NCBI GenBank assembly: GCA_005239795.1
Contig: SBBH01000260.1
Coordinates: 1-21,790 of the forward strand
Source of the DNA: Planctomycetales bacterium
Lineage (GTDB): Bacteria > Planctomycetota > SBBH01
Direction of reading: 5' to 3'
DNA: 21,790 bases
A model generated the notes under the pieces. It was not told the DNA's origin, ran no database searches, and saw nothing but the letters and a program-made list of their open reading frames with translations. Both the position numbers and the translations under genes were made by a program. Shown piece by piece: positions 14,922 to 21,790 of the stretch; within the stretch, counting starts at the first letter, position 1, and the number at the start of each line of letters is the position of its first letter.

Positions 14922-14941
14922 GTTTTGCCAGTCTTCCTCAA
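14914..14941 (-). promoter_or_regulatory. Sigma70-type promoter of the toxin-antitoxin operon
   Basis: On the minus strand TTGAGG (14941-14936) and a perfect TATAAT (14919-14914) are separated by 16 bp. The antitoxin ATG follows about 23 bp downstream of the -10 box, giving a very short leader with its GGAGG. Confidence 0.7.
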
Positions 14942-14943
14942 GA

Positions 14944-15114
14944 TTAAAATTCAGAGCAGTTGTAGACCAGCACGCCGCATTGAGAGCAGAACAGCTTGCA
15001 TTGGCGCTGGTCGAGCGCCCCGCCGCAATTGGGACAGATCTCGCCCGCCTCCCGGGCCGCGGGATTCTGGACCCGTGTCTTGGGGTTCGTAGCGCGCGGC
15101 ACGGGGTTCTCCAT
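14944..15114 (-). CDS. Small zinc-ribbon protein, 56 residues (CPNCGG...CSQCG type)
   Basis: From ATG 15114 the product has a basic, flexible first 20 residues, then a zinc ribbon: Cys27-x2-Cys30 (ICPNCGG), Cys39, Cys43-x2-Cys46 (FCSQCGV) and Cys53, ending NCSEF. Short proteins of this pattern, with 'CKLFC..CG' and a terminal C-S-[DE]-[FY], are widespread in bacteria but have no established role. A longer in-frame reading reaching to 15384 overlaps the membrane-peptide gene and looks non-coding. The stop lies two bases before the -35 box of the toxin-antitoxin promoter. Confidence 0.75.
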   Translation of the reverse strand: MENPVPRATNPKTRVQNPAAREAGEICPNCGGALDQRQCKLFCSQCGVLVYNCSEF

Positions 15115-15140
15115 GCGGTTCACTCTACCAACGATAGAAT

Positions 15141-15160
15141 TTATTTTGCGCGAATTCTTA
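15141..15160. repeat. Single half-site related to the terminal repeat of the 7021-7099 element
   Basis: TTATTTTGCGCGAATTCTTA closely matches TTATTTTTGCGCGAATCCTA at 7082-7101, with one base deleted and two changed. No opposing copy is seen nearby. It lies in the divergent gap between the 56-residue zinc ribbon and the 57-residue membrane peptide. It may be a decayed copy of the element or a shared binding site. Confidence 0.5.
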
Positions 15161-15192
15161 GATGATACGGTTAGGACAGTGCAGGAGGAGCT

Positions 15193-15366
15193 TTGACCAC
15201 GAAACGGAAATGGCTCGCGCTCTGCCTGGGGATTTTCGTCCCGATGGCGATTCTTTCTTGCTTCAGCTTTCGACAGTTGATCCGGCAGATGCAAGCGGAT
15301 CTGGAAAATGTACATCGGGCGGGGGTTTCTGCATTTCTTCATATCAGGCCCCCAGCTGTCCGTTAA
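15193..15366 (+). CDS. 57-residue single-pass membrane peptide
   Basis: A TTG at 15193 is preceded by AGGAGGAG, the strongest ribosome-binding site in this part of the window. The product starts MTTKRKW, has one hydrophobic helix (LALCLGIFVPMAILSCF, about 8-24), and then an amphipathic segment FRQLIRQMQADLENVHRAG. Positive residues before the helix suggest an N-in orientation with the helix as an anchor or uncleaved signal. Its stop is 29 bp before xylA and both read the same way, so it may lead the xylose operon. No family recognised. Alternatives: it is a chance frame, though the ribosome-binding site argues against that. Confidence 0.6.
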   Translation: MTTKRKWLALCLGIFVPMAILSCFSFRQLIRQMQADLENVHRAGVSAFLHIRPPAVR

Positions 15367-15395
15367 GATAGCCGGTCCATACACCGGAGGAAGGT

Positions 15396-16553
15396 ATGTA
15401 CGAACCGACTAAGAAAGACAAGTTCGCCTTCGGCCTCTGGACGGTGGGAAACCGCGGCGCCGACCCCTTCGGGCCGGTCGTGCGCCCGAGAATGGACCCT
15501 CCCGAGATCGTCTCGCGCCTCGGGGAACTCGGCGTCTGGGGGGTCTCGTTCCATGACAACGACCTCGTGCCGCTTGGCGCTTCCCCGAAGGAACGCGACG
15601 CAATCGTGGCGAGATTCAGGAAGGCGCTCGCCGCCAGCGACGTCACCGTCTCGATGGCGACGGTGAATCTCTTTTCGCATCCGGTTTTTCGGGATGGTGC
15701 TTTCACGGCGCCGTCTTTTGATGTCCGTCGGTACGCCCTCCAAAAGACAATGGCCGCGATCGACCTCGGTGTGGAGCTGGGCGCGAAGATCTTCGTCCTC
15801 TGGGGCGGCCGCGAGGGATCCGAAAGCGACGCGGGAAAAGACGCCGTCGAGGCGCTGAAGCGCTACCGGGAAGGGCTGAATTTTCTCACCCACTACGTCA
15901 AAGATAAAAAATACACCCTGCGCTTCGCGCTCGAGGCCAAACCGAACGAGCCGCGCGGGGACATTTACCTTTCCACAAATGGTTCCATGCTCGGCTTCAT
16001 CGAGACGCTGGACCATCCTGAGATCGTCGGGGTCAACCCCGAGGTGGCCCACGAGACGATGGCGGGGCTCAACTTCTACCATGTCGTAGCGCAGTCGATC
16101 GAGGCGGGGAAGCTCTTCCATATCGACCTCAACGCCCAGAAGATCGGCCGCTACGACCAGGACCTCCGCTTCGGGAGCGAAGATTTCAAGGGGGCCTTCT
16201 ACCTCGTAAAACTCCTGGAAGAGAGCGGCTACGCCGGCCCCAAGCATTTTGACGCGCACGCCTACCGAACCGAAGACATCGAGGGGGTCTGGCAGTTCGC
16301 CGCTGGGTGTATGCGGACCTACAAGATCCTCCAGCACAAGGCGGCTCTTTTCGCCCGGGACAAGGAGATCCAGGCCCTGCTCAAGGAACAGAAACCGACC
16401 CCTCCCTACAGCCGCAAAACCGCCTCGGCGATCGCGGCAACCCGCTACGACATCGACCGACTCGCCGCGAAAGGGGCCGACTACGAGCGGCTAGACCAGC
16501 TGGTGACCGACCTCCTGGCGGGAGCGCGAGGCCAAACACTGTCCGCCTCGTAA
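15396..16553 (+). CDS. xylA: Xylose isomerase, class I (actinobacterial-type)
   Basis: 385-residue TIM-barrel enzyme that interconverts D-xylose and D-xylulose (and D-glucose and D-fructose) with two divalent metals. It begins FAFGLWTVGNRGADPFG, as in class I enzymes such as that of Streptomyces. Catalytic His53 (SFHDND), Trp136 and Lys182 are present, as are the metal ligands Glu180, Glu216, His219, Asp244, Asp254, Asp256 and Asp286 (motifs FALEAKPNEPRGD, NPEVAHE, HIDLNAQ, YDQDLRFG, HFDAHA). Length is typical of class I, shorter than class II (about 440). GGAGGAAGG precedes the ATG. xylB follows three bases after the stop. Confidence 0.97.
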   Translation: MYEPTKKDKFAFGLWTVGNRGADPFGPVVRPRMDPPEIVSRLGELGVWGVSFHDNDLVPLGASPKERDAIVARFRKALAASDVTVSMATVNLFSHPVFRDGAFTAPSFDVRRYALQKTMAAIDLGVELGAKIFVLWGGREGSESDAGKDAVEALKRYREGLNFLTHYVKDKKYTLRFALEAKPNEPRGDIYLSTNGSMLGFIETLDHPEIVGVNPEVAHETMAGLNFYHVVAQSIEAGKLFHIDLNAQKIGRYDQDLRFGSEDFKGAFYLVKLLEESGYAGPKHFDAHAYRTEDIEGVWQFAAGCMRTYKILQHKAALFARDKEIQALLKEQKPTPPYSRKTASAIAATRYDIDRLAAKGADYERLDQLVTDLLAGARGQTLSAS

Positions 16554-16556
16554 GTC

Positions 16557-17942
16557 ATGCCCAAAACAATCGGCATCGACATCGGCACCTCCGGCGCAAA
16601 GGGGGTGCTTGTCTCCTTTCCGGACGGGCGCGTCCTGGCGACGGCGCGCCGCGCCTATCCTCTTTATGGAAAACCCCCCATTGCCGAGCACGACCCCGAG
16701 GACTGGGTCCGCGCGGCCACGGAGATCCTGGCGGAGCTGGGGCCCGCCGACGCCATCGGCCTTGACGGGATGATGCACTCGGAGGTCTGCCTGGCGGCCG
16801 AGGAGAACCCCCGCAAGGCCGCAGGGCGCGCGATCCTCTGGTGCGACGGACGCGCCGAGGAGGAATGTCGCCGGATCGTCGATCGCGTCGGGCTCGACCT
16901 CCTGCGCGAAACCGTCGCCAACCGCCCCTTCGCCGGTTTCACCCTGCTGCACCTACTGGCGCGGGGCAAAAAACTCGGAACGGTCCTCATCTGCAAGGAT
17001 TACGTCCGCTACCGCCTCACGGGTGAGCTGCACCAGGAGACGAGCGACGCCGCCGGCACACTCTGCTGGGATGTCGCGCGCGGCGGCTGGGCGGATCAAC
17101 TCCTCTCGAAGCTCGAGATCCCCAACGATCTTTTCCCTCCCCCCTGCGGCTCGACCGAAGTCGTAGGACGCTGGAACGGAATCCCGGTCGTGGGGGGCGG
17201 CGCCGACAACGCCGCAGCCGCGATAGGGGTGGGGGTTGTCGAGGAGGGGCAGGCGATGGTCAGCATGGGGACGTCGAATGTCCTGGTGGTCTGTCACGAC
17301 AAGCCCCTTATCGACCCGGCGATGCGTGTCCACACGTTCACACACGCGGTCCCGAACCGCTTCCTGCAACTCGCCTGCATGCTCGCCGGGACGCGCGCCT
17401 TCGACTGGGCGGCGCGGCTTTTTAGCCTCGACGTCGAAAATGCCCCCTTGGCTGACTCGTCCGAGGGGCTCCTTTTCGCGCCGTATCTGGTGGGCGAGCG
17501 GACCCCCCACGCCGATACGCGCCTGCGCGGGATCTTTGCCGGGATCTCAGCCCACCACGAGCCGGCGCATTTCCTGCGGGCGGTCCTCGAAGGAACCGCC
17601 TTCGCTCTGAAGGACGCCCACCAAATCGCGGGCGGCTCTTCCGTGCGTGTGACGGGAGGCGGGATGAAAAACCCCGCCTGGCGCCAGATCGTGTCGGATG
17701 TCCTGGGGATCCCGGTCGCCACCGTCAACACGAGCGACGAGGGGGCCGCCTACGGCTCGGCGATCCTGGCGGCAGTCGGCATCGGGATTTTTAAGAGCGT
17801 CCCGGAGGCGTGCGCGCGCCTCGTGCGGGAAACCTCCGTGACGCGCCCGGCGCGTTCCTACGGCGCCGAATACGTGCGTTACCAGAAGCTCCACCCTGCA
17901 GCCGCGTCATTGGTTGAACCTTTTAGCCTACCGCGTGTTTAA
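16557..17942 (+). CDS. xylB: Xylulokinase (FGGY family)
   Basis: 461-residue sugar kinase making xylulose-5-phosphate from xylulose and ATP. The N-terminal phosphate loop GIDIGTSGAK holds Asp8; KDYVRYRLTG and SDAAGTLCWDV are FGGY landmarks; GGGADNAAAAIGVGV carries the likely catalytic base Asp217, followed by SMGTSNVL. The C-terminal half has GERTPHADTRLRG and VTGGGMKNPAWRQI. The loop usually reading SGQMHG is DGMMHS here, and the protein is a little short for the family, so a related kinase preference is possible; the neighbouring xylA makes xylulose the best substrate. It starts three bases after the xylA stop with no Shine-Dalgarno, implying coupling. Confidence 0.92.
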   Translation: MPKTIGIDIGTSGAKGVLVSFPDGRVLATARRAYPLYGKPPIAEHDPEDWVRAATEILAELGPADAIGLDGMMHSEVCLAAEENPRKAAGRAILWCDGRAEEECRRIVDRVGLDLLRETVANRPFAGFTLLHLLARGKKLGTVLICKDYVRYRLTGELHQETSDAAGTLCWDVARGGWADQLLSKLEIPNDLFPPPCGSTEVVGRWNGIPVVGGGADNAAAAIGVGVVEEGQAMVSMGTSNVLVVCHDKPLIDPAMRVHTFTHAVPNRFLQLACMLAGTRAFDWAARLFSLDVENAPLADSSEGLLFAPYLVGERTPHADTRLRGIFAGISAHHEPAHFLRAVLEGTAFALKDAHQIAGGSSVRVTGGGMKNPAWRQIVSDVLGIPVATVNTSDEGAAYGSAILAAVGIGIFKSVPEACARLVRETSVTRPARSYGAEYVRYQKLHPAAASLVEPFSLPRV

Positions 17943-17954
17943 AGACCTAGCGAT

Positions 17955-19472
17955 ATGATGCGGCAAATTTTCTTCGGCCTCTGCCTCTGTGTCATGACTT
18001 CATCGGCCTTTGCCGCTGAAGCCCCAAGAGACGAAACCTTTCAAGCCTTGGCCAATGAATTCGAGGTGCTCAGCAAAGGAGGATCTCGAAAGGAGAGTTT
18101 AAAGAATCTCCAAGAAGTAGCCAAGCCACAGATCGATTCCCCTTGGAGAGTCGAGTTGCTGAAAGCCATATGCGATCTCGAGAAAGCAATCGCCGAGGAA
18201 ACGGCGCCGATCCATCCAGCAGAAGACGAGATCAGACGACTCGTGACTGCTTTACGCGATGCCACCCCGGACGGCACCTTCGTGAATGGCACCCTCGTCA
18301 GGGGACACTTTCTCAGCATGCCGGGTCCGGCACGCGACCTTTTCCTCAAAGGAGAAAAAGCGGTCCCGTGTTTGATTGACGTCTTGGATGACGACACCAT
18401 GACGAGGTTTTACCAACACTGTTATCTGCCGGGCGATGGCCCTGAAATGCTCCGCCGCAGCGACATCGCACTCTCCATCCTTGAGGAGATGTTTCATCTA
18501 CAACTCATCGAGCAATACCAAGGCATCTCAAAACCCAAAACGGATGCGTATTGGCACATTGTTCCAAATTGCAGAATGAGCCGCCTGGACCTAAAAGAAC
18601 GCTGCGACATTATTAACAGAATCCGCCAATGGTGGGAGGAGACGGCCGATCAGCCGATCGAGCAAAAGATGATCTGGCAGATCCGCCACGCCGCGGGTTT
18701 CTCATCCAAACGCTTGGCCATTCAGAACCTGGAGGCACTCGGCCTCGGCGCGGCAAAGACACTCTCCATCCTGCAAACTCTTTATAGGGAACAGCGAGCC
18801 CAAGGTACTATCGATGTCGAGCTCGCTTCTTTCATGGCCAAGTCCGGCGACCTCACCCCTTTGGACGATATGTTCCATGAAGCGGTAAACCTCAGCAGAA
18901 ACAATCTGTCCATACTCAGGCACCTTGAATACCTGACCCGATATGGCGGCAAACGTGAATCCTCTTTTTTAAGACGCCACTTCAGGAAGACTCCACTTTC
19001 CCATGAGAGAGTACGTGCTGTTCATATATGGGCTGACGCTCTCACACCAGGAGCCATCCCTCTTCTCTTCGACTATCTGATCGATGGCTCCCCTGGTGGA
19101 TACATCGACACCGCCTTGACATCACTCCAAAAAATAGCCGAGGTCGATTTCGGCTTCACTCCTACGATGTCTGCTGAGCAGAAAAATGAAGTGTTGGCAC
19201 GCGCATGGGCCTGGTGGCGGTCAACCCATTTTGAAATCCCCTGGAAGGCAGAGTGGGAGCGCCTCCCCCAAAAAGAGCGCGCCACGATCGAACAATGGGC
19301 TGCGTCGCTCGGGGATCCCTCGTTTGAACTCCGAGAAAAAGCGGCTCGGGAACTCAAATCATTGGGCTCGAAGGCAGCCTGGATCTGCCTGGTCCACAGC
19401 CGGGAAAACCCGGACCTGGAAATACGCCAGCGCGCCGAAAAAATCATCGAAGACCTGATGCGGGAAGAGTGA
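17955..19472 (+). CDS. Secreted alpha-helical protein with C-terminal HEAT-like repeat
   Basis: 505 residues with a clear signal peptide (RQIFFGLCLCVMTSSAFA, about 3-20) and no membrane helix after it. The body is largely helical and low in motif content. Residues about 450-505 read LGDPSFELREKAARELKSLG, then NPDLEIRQRAEKIIEDL, a repeat that resembles HEAT-like repeats frequent in secreted proteins of the Planctomycetes/Verrucomicrobia group. Base composition is lower in GC and codon use is less biased than in xylB and other neighbours, which may mark recent acquisition or weak expression. The two adjacent ATGs (17955, 17958) lack a Shine-Dalgarno. It starts 12 bp after xylB and converges on the M24 gene with 3 bp between stops. 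Function unknown. Confidence 0.8.
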   Translation: MMRQIFFGLCLCVMTSSAFAAEAPRDETFQALANEFEVLSKGGSRKESLKNLQEVAKPQIDSPWRVELLKAICDLEKAIAEETAPIHPAEDEIRRLVTALRDATPDGTFVNGTLVRGHFLSMPGPARDLFLKGEKAVPCLIDVLDDDTMTRFYQHCYLPGDGPEMLRRSDIALSILEEMFHLQLIEQYQGISKPKTDAYWHIVPNCRMSRLDLKERCDIINRIRQWWEETADQPIEQKMIWQIRHAAGFSSKRLAIQNLEALGLGAAKTLSILQTLYREQRAQGTIDVELASFMAKSGDLTPLDDMFHEAVNLSRNNLSILRHLEYLTRYGGKRESSFLRRHFRKTPLSHERVRAVHIWADALTPGAIPLLFDYLIDGSPGGYIDTALTSLQKIAEVDFGFTPTMSAEQKNEVLARAWAWWRSTHFEIPWKAEWERLPQKERATIEQWAASLGDPSFELREKAARELKSLGSKAAWICLVHSRENPDLEIRQRAEKIIEDLMREE

Positions 19473-19475
19473 CGG

Positions 19476-20878
19476 CTACGGTCGATCCCAGACAACCACA
19501 CGGGAACGGTCGAGCAGGAACGGCCGCACGACGCCCGGTATGTTCGAGAACGCCAAGATATCGTCCGAGAGGGCGAACCCTAGCGTCTCCGTCAGGAACC
19601 GCCGCCGGGCCTGGATCCGGGCCCAGGAGGCGGGCGCCTCCTTCTGCCAGCGGGCGCGAAGCGCGCCGTCGGCGAGGCAGAGCGAACCCTCAGCGTTGGC
19701 GCCGTAATATCCCTTCGGCGCCACCGGGATCAGGTCCGCCTGCAACGCCTGGCCACTTCTTAAAGTCGAGGCCGACTCGGGCACAAACGGCGAGTTCACT
19801 CACTCGTCGTAGCCGATCAGGTGGCCGGGGTTCAGGAGGAGGCGGACCTCCGATCCGGAAAGCGGCGCCAAGGCCTTGTCGTGCACCTCGCGGGCCGAGG
19901 CGCCCACGCGCACGGCGGCGTACCAGCTCCAGACCGCCTGCATGTAAGGAGTGACGACCTTCTCGACGTAGTCGGCCGGGACGCGTCCGCCGGGACCGCG
20001 CGCGACATATCCGGCTCGGCAGTTCAGGGTCCCTAAAACCCCGACGGCGAGGTTCATCGGGTCCCCCTCCTCGATCCGGCGCGACGTGGGGGAGGCCAGC
20101 CCCCAGAAGGCGCGCTCCCCCGTGCAGAGCATCATGTGGCAGGAAAACGGCTGGCCGTAGTAGCCGAGACGCTCCGCCAGGTCGAACTCCGTCACGCCCG
20201 GTTCGACCGACTCCAGGATCCGGCGCACCCCCTGCGAGTTGCGCGTGGAGTGCCACTCGTAATTCAGGAGCTGTTCGAACTCGCACACCGTGCGGAGCCC
20301 CTGGTCGGGATCGACGAAAAGCCCCGCGGCGTTTTCGAGGAGTGCGCCGCTCCCCGCGGACGCTTCCTGGATCGATTCCACGATCCAGTGGGGGACGTCG
20401 AAGGTGTGCGGAGGGTCATCCGCCTCCGTCGGGCCGAACGTCTTCCATCCCACGAGCCCCACGCGCGCGCCGGGGGTGATCCCCGCCTTGGTGAGGACCG
20501 GTGTCAGGCGCGGCGCCTTTCCGCGCGCTTGGCCTAAAAGCGAAAACCCCTGGTAGAGGAGCACCATCGGCGAAAGCGGACAGACAGGGGCATAACCGAG
20601 CCCCTCATTCCCCACGACGAGGCACAGGGCCCCGCTCTGGGCGTCGAGAACCGCCAACGCCTCCCGAAACGAGGCTCATAGCCGGTGAGCCACTCGATCG
20701 CGGCGGCATGCTCCCGGTCGGCGTAGACGACAAGATGCGTGTACTGGGCCTGGCGCGCCGCGGCCGCGGCGCGCGTCAGGCGCTCCCGGCGCAAAGCCGC
20801 AGGAAGCGTGGGTTCTGACTCCGTGGGGAGGCCGAACTCCGGGACGTCAACAGCGGCCAGGGTCACGCGCACATGCAT
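19476..20878 (-). pseudogene. M24-type (Xaa-Pro peptidase-like) protein, broken by a frameshift and an in-frame TGA
   Basis: Three segments make one family-like protein of about 467 residues. 20878 to about 20666 gives a creatinase-type N-terminus ending EWLTGYEPRF. A one-base loss near 20666 shifts the frame, after which REALAVLDAQSG continues. That frame stops at TGA 19800-19802 after GHLIGYDE, and the same frame reads on with VNSPFVPES to a TAG at 19476. Homologues of this subfamily carry a Trp at this place (DEWVNSP), as I recall them, so TGA replaces TGG. The usual Asp metal ligands are not obvious (GVLGTLNCRAGYVARG), so the subfamily may not be a typical metallopeptidase. It starts 9 bp after the cNMP-domain gene. 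Real decay or sequence error are both possible. Confidence 0.75.
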
Positions 20879-20887
20879 AGAAACACT

Positions 20888-21664
20888 TCATCGCGCGGCG
20901 AGCGCTCGCAGGACCGCCTCAGGAAACATATGCAGGACTCCCGCGCGCGCCTCGGGGCCGTACACCAGGAGCATGCCGTCGGTCAGGCAGACCGCGCGGC
21001 AAGAATGGAGCCCGCCGGCCAGGTATGCCGGAAGATCGATCAACCCTTCTTCATCGGCGTCAGAGACGCCCGGCCCGACGTCACGGCTTGCACCGCCCCC
21101 TTTCAGACGAACCTTCCCCCTCAGACATTGATAGAGCGTCTCGGCCTTGGCGCCCGGCTCGAAAAGAACGGTCCCGGCCGGGACGTTTTTCGGTTCGGAA
21201 GGGGCCACCAGACGCGCTTGAAGGGATCTCAGCTCCTCACTTGTTCGGCGCAGGTGCTCCGCCAGAAGCTTGAAAAGCTCCTCGGCCATGGCGGGATGCC
21301 GCTTGAAAATCTCGCTCACAGCGCTCGGGGGAAGGCGCAGAACGATCGAGCGGCCGGTGCTGCGCACCGAGGCGGTCCGCACCCCTCCCACGCAATAGGC
21401 CACCTCGCCGAAGGCGATGAGGTGGCCCCGTTGGTAGAGGGTGGCGTTTAAGACCAGGGGGCGCGCGGCGCGGTCGCCCCCCTGCTTCTCCACCACGATG
21501 CTCCCATGCTCCAGGATGAAGAAATCCTGGTCCGCCTCCCCCTCCCGGACGACGTAGTCGCCGTCCTCGTACTCCCAGCGGGCCGCCCCCAACGCGCCGA
21601 GCTCGGCCGCGTCCAGGGGATAGGACGAGAGCTCCTTGGGAAAGTTGTCGAGTTTGCGCGGCAC
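20888..21664 (-). CDS. Tandem cyclic-nucleotide-binding domain protein without a DNA-binding domain
   Basis: 258 residues from a GTG at 21664. Two CRP-like cNMP-binding beta-rolls are visible: the first (about 15-145) with YEDGDYVVREGEADQDFFILEHGSIVV and RGHLIAFGEVAYCVGG, followed by the helix RHPAMAEELFKLLAEHLRR; the second (about 160-258) is shorter, with VPAGTVLFEPGAKAETLYQCLRGKVRL. The first lacks the Arg-containing phosphate-binding cassette of true cAMP binders in an obvious form. No winged helix follows, so it is not a CRP-type transcription factor. It probably acts as a regulatory or scaffold protein, perhaps on the M24-type protein encoded 9 bp downstream. Confidence 0.82.
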   Translation of the reverse strand: MPRKLDNFPKELSSYPLDAAELGALGAARWEYEDGDYVVREGEADQDFFILEHGSIVVEKQGGDRAARPLVLNATLYQRGHLIAFGEVAYCVGGVRTASVRSTGRSIVLRLPPSAVSEIFKRHPAMAEELFKLLAEHLRRTSEELRSLQARLVAPSEPKNVPAGTVLFEPGAKAETLYQCLRGKVRLKGGGASRDVGPGVSDADEEGLIDLPAYLAGGLHSCRAVCLTDGMLLVYGPEARAGVLHMFPEAVLRALAAR

Positions 21665-21679
21665 CGGAATCGGCGCGTC

Positions 21680-21710
21680 AGTATACCCGAACGCTAAGAA
21701 ATTATCCCAA
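21680..21710 (-). promoter_or_regulatory. Possible promoter of the cNMP-domain/M24 genes
   Basis: On the minus strand TATACT (21685-21680) is a good -10 match 16 bp before the GTG at 21664. TTGGGA (21710-21705) is a poor -35 at a long 19-bp spacing. If correct, the leader is only a few bases long and lacks a Shine-Dalgarno. Confidence 0.35.
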
Positions 21711-21764
21711 AAGTGGTGAGGTGCGCTGATCCGATCTATCTGGTAGCCAGAAAGGAGGCTGCCG

Positions 21765-21790
21765 ATGGGACGGAAAGCGAGGATGGGGAC
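21765..21790 (+). CDS. Start of a gene cut by the right edge, possibly a REP-type (IS200-like Y1) transposase
   Basis: An ATG at 21765 follows AAAGGAGG at ideal spacing (six bases). Only eight residues are visible, MGRKARMG. A short basic start of the type M-x-R-K-x-R is common at the N-terminus of REP-associated tyrosine transposases, but this is too little to assign a family. Divergent from the cNMP-domain gene. Confidence 0.4.

Noticed and set aside
14944..15384. A 146-residue version of the 56-residue zinc ribbon protein
   Set aside because: The extra 90 residues are antisense to the membrane peptide gene with its strong ribosome-binding site, and have no family-like features; ATG 15114 gives the usual compact size.
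15363..16337. Long minus-strand frame opposite xylA
   Set aside because: xylA carries all metal and catalytic residues on the plus strand, so this is an antisense shadow.
1..21790. Genome-wide reassignment of UGA to Trp
   Set aside because: Several intact genes end with TGA at the normal family length and in stop/start overlaps (10863-10865, 14660-14662, 14271-14273), and TGG is used freely for Trp.

Overview
The window is GC-rich, densely packed bacterial chromosome with many overlapping start and stop codons and standard-code stops (TAA, TAG and TGA all end intact genes). A lipoprotein-type M16 peptidase homologue, an outer-membrane beta-barrel ending in Phe and several Sec signal peptides point to a Gram-negative (two-membrane) cell. 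Gene content is that of a free-living heterotroph. The secreted repeat protein at 17955-19472 has a C-terminal repeat resembling those common in the Planctomycetes/Verrucomicrobia group, so a PVC-like or candidate-phylum bacterium is possible. No rRNA, tRNA or other taxonomic marker is present to settle it.

Layout. 1-531 (-): 5' part of a DUF2723-like membrane protein running off the left edge. 612-2318 (+): argS. 2381-5562 (-): a four-gene unit, transcribed from the right, of a small HD-GYP-N-like protein, an HDOD protein, a GAF-PAS histidine kinase and rsfS, with junctions from 4-nt gaps to 1-nt overlaps. 5646-5981 (+): unknown protein. 6021-9123 (-): a bifunctional 3-hydroxyacyl-CoA dehydrogenase/enoyl-CoA hydratase followed by a secreted thioredoxin-like/AhpD-like protein, with a 79-bp TA-flanked inverted-repeat element between them. 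9360-13036 (+): an M16 peptidase pair (active plus inactive) coupled by an ATGA overlap. 13064-14890 (-): AbrB/MazE-type antitoxin, Doc toxin, small zinc ribbon and outer-membrane barrel in an overlapping string; the barrel's signal peptide is cut off from the barrel by two in-frame TGA codons. 14944-15114 (-): 56-residue zinc ribbon. 15193-17942 (+): 57-residue membrane peptide, xylA and xylB (xylose to xylulose to xylulose-5-phosphate). 17955-19472 (+): secreted repeat protein of lower GC. 19476-21664 (-): tandem cNMP-binding-domain protein followed by an M24-type peptidase homologue broken by one frameshift and one TGA at an expected Trp. 21765 to the edge (+): start of a gene, possibly a REP-type transposase.

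The main non-genic signals are (i) degenerate tandem repeats of exactly 7-bp period in four different gene junctions (565-592, 2329-2401, 5987-6028, 9314-9341), each with a different but related heptamer; (ii) the MITE-like element at 7021-7099, whose removal together with one TA restores a plausible stop/Shine-Dalgarno/start junction; a single related half-site lies at 15141-15160; and (iii) three in-frame TGA codons plus one frameshift confined to two genes, best read as gene decay or sequence error rather than recoding. I found no CRISPR array, tRNA or rRNA.
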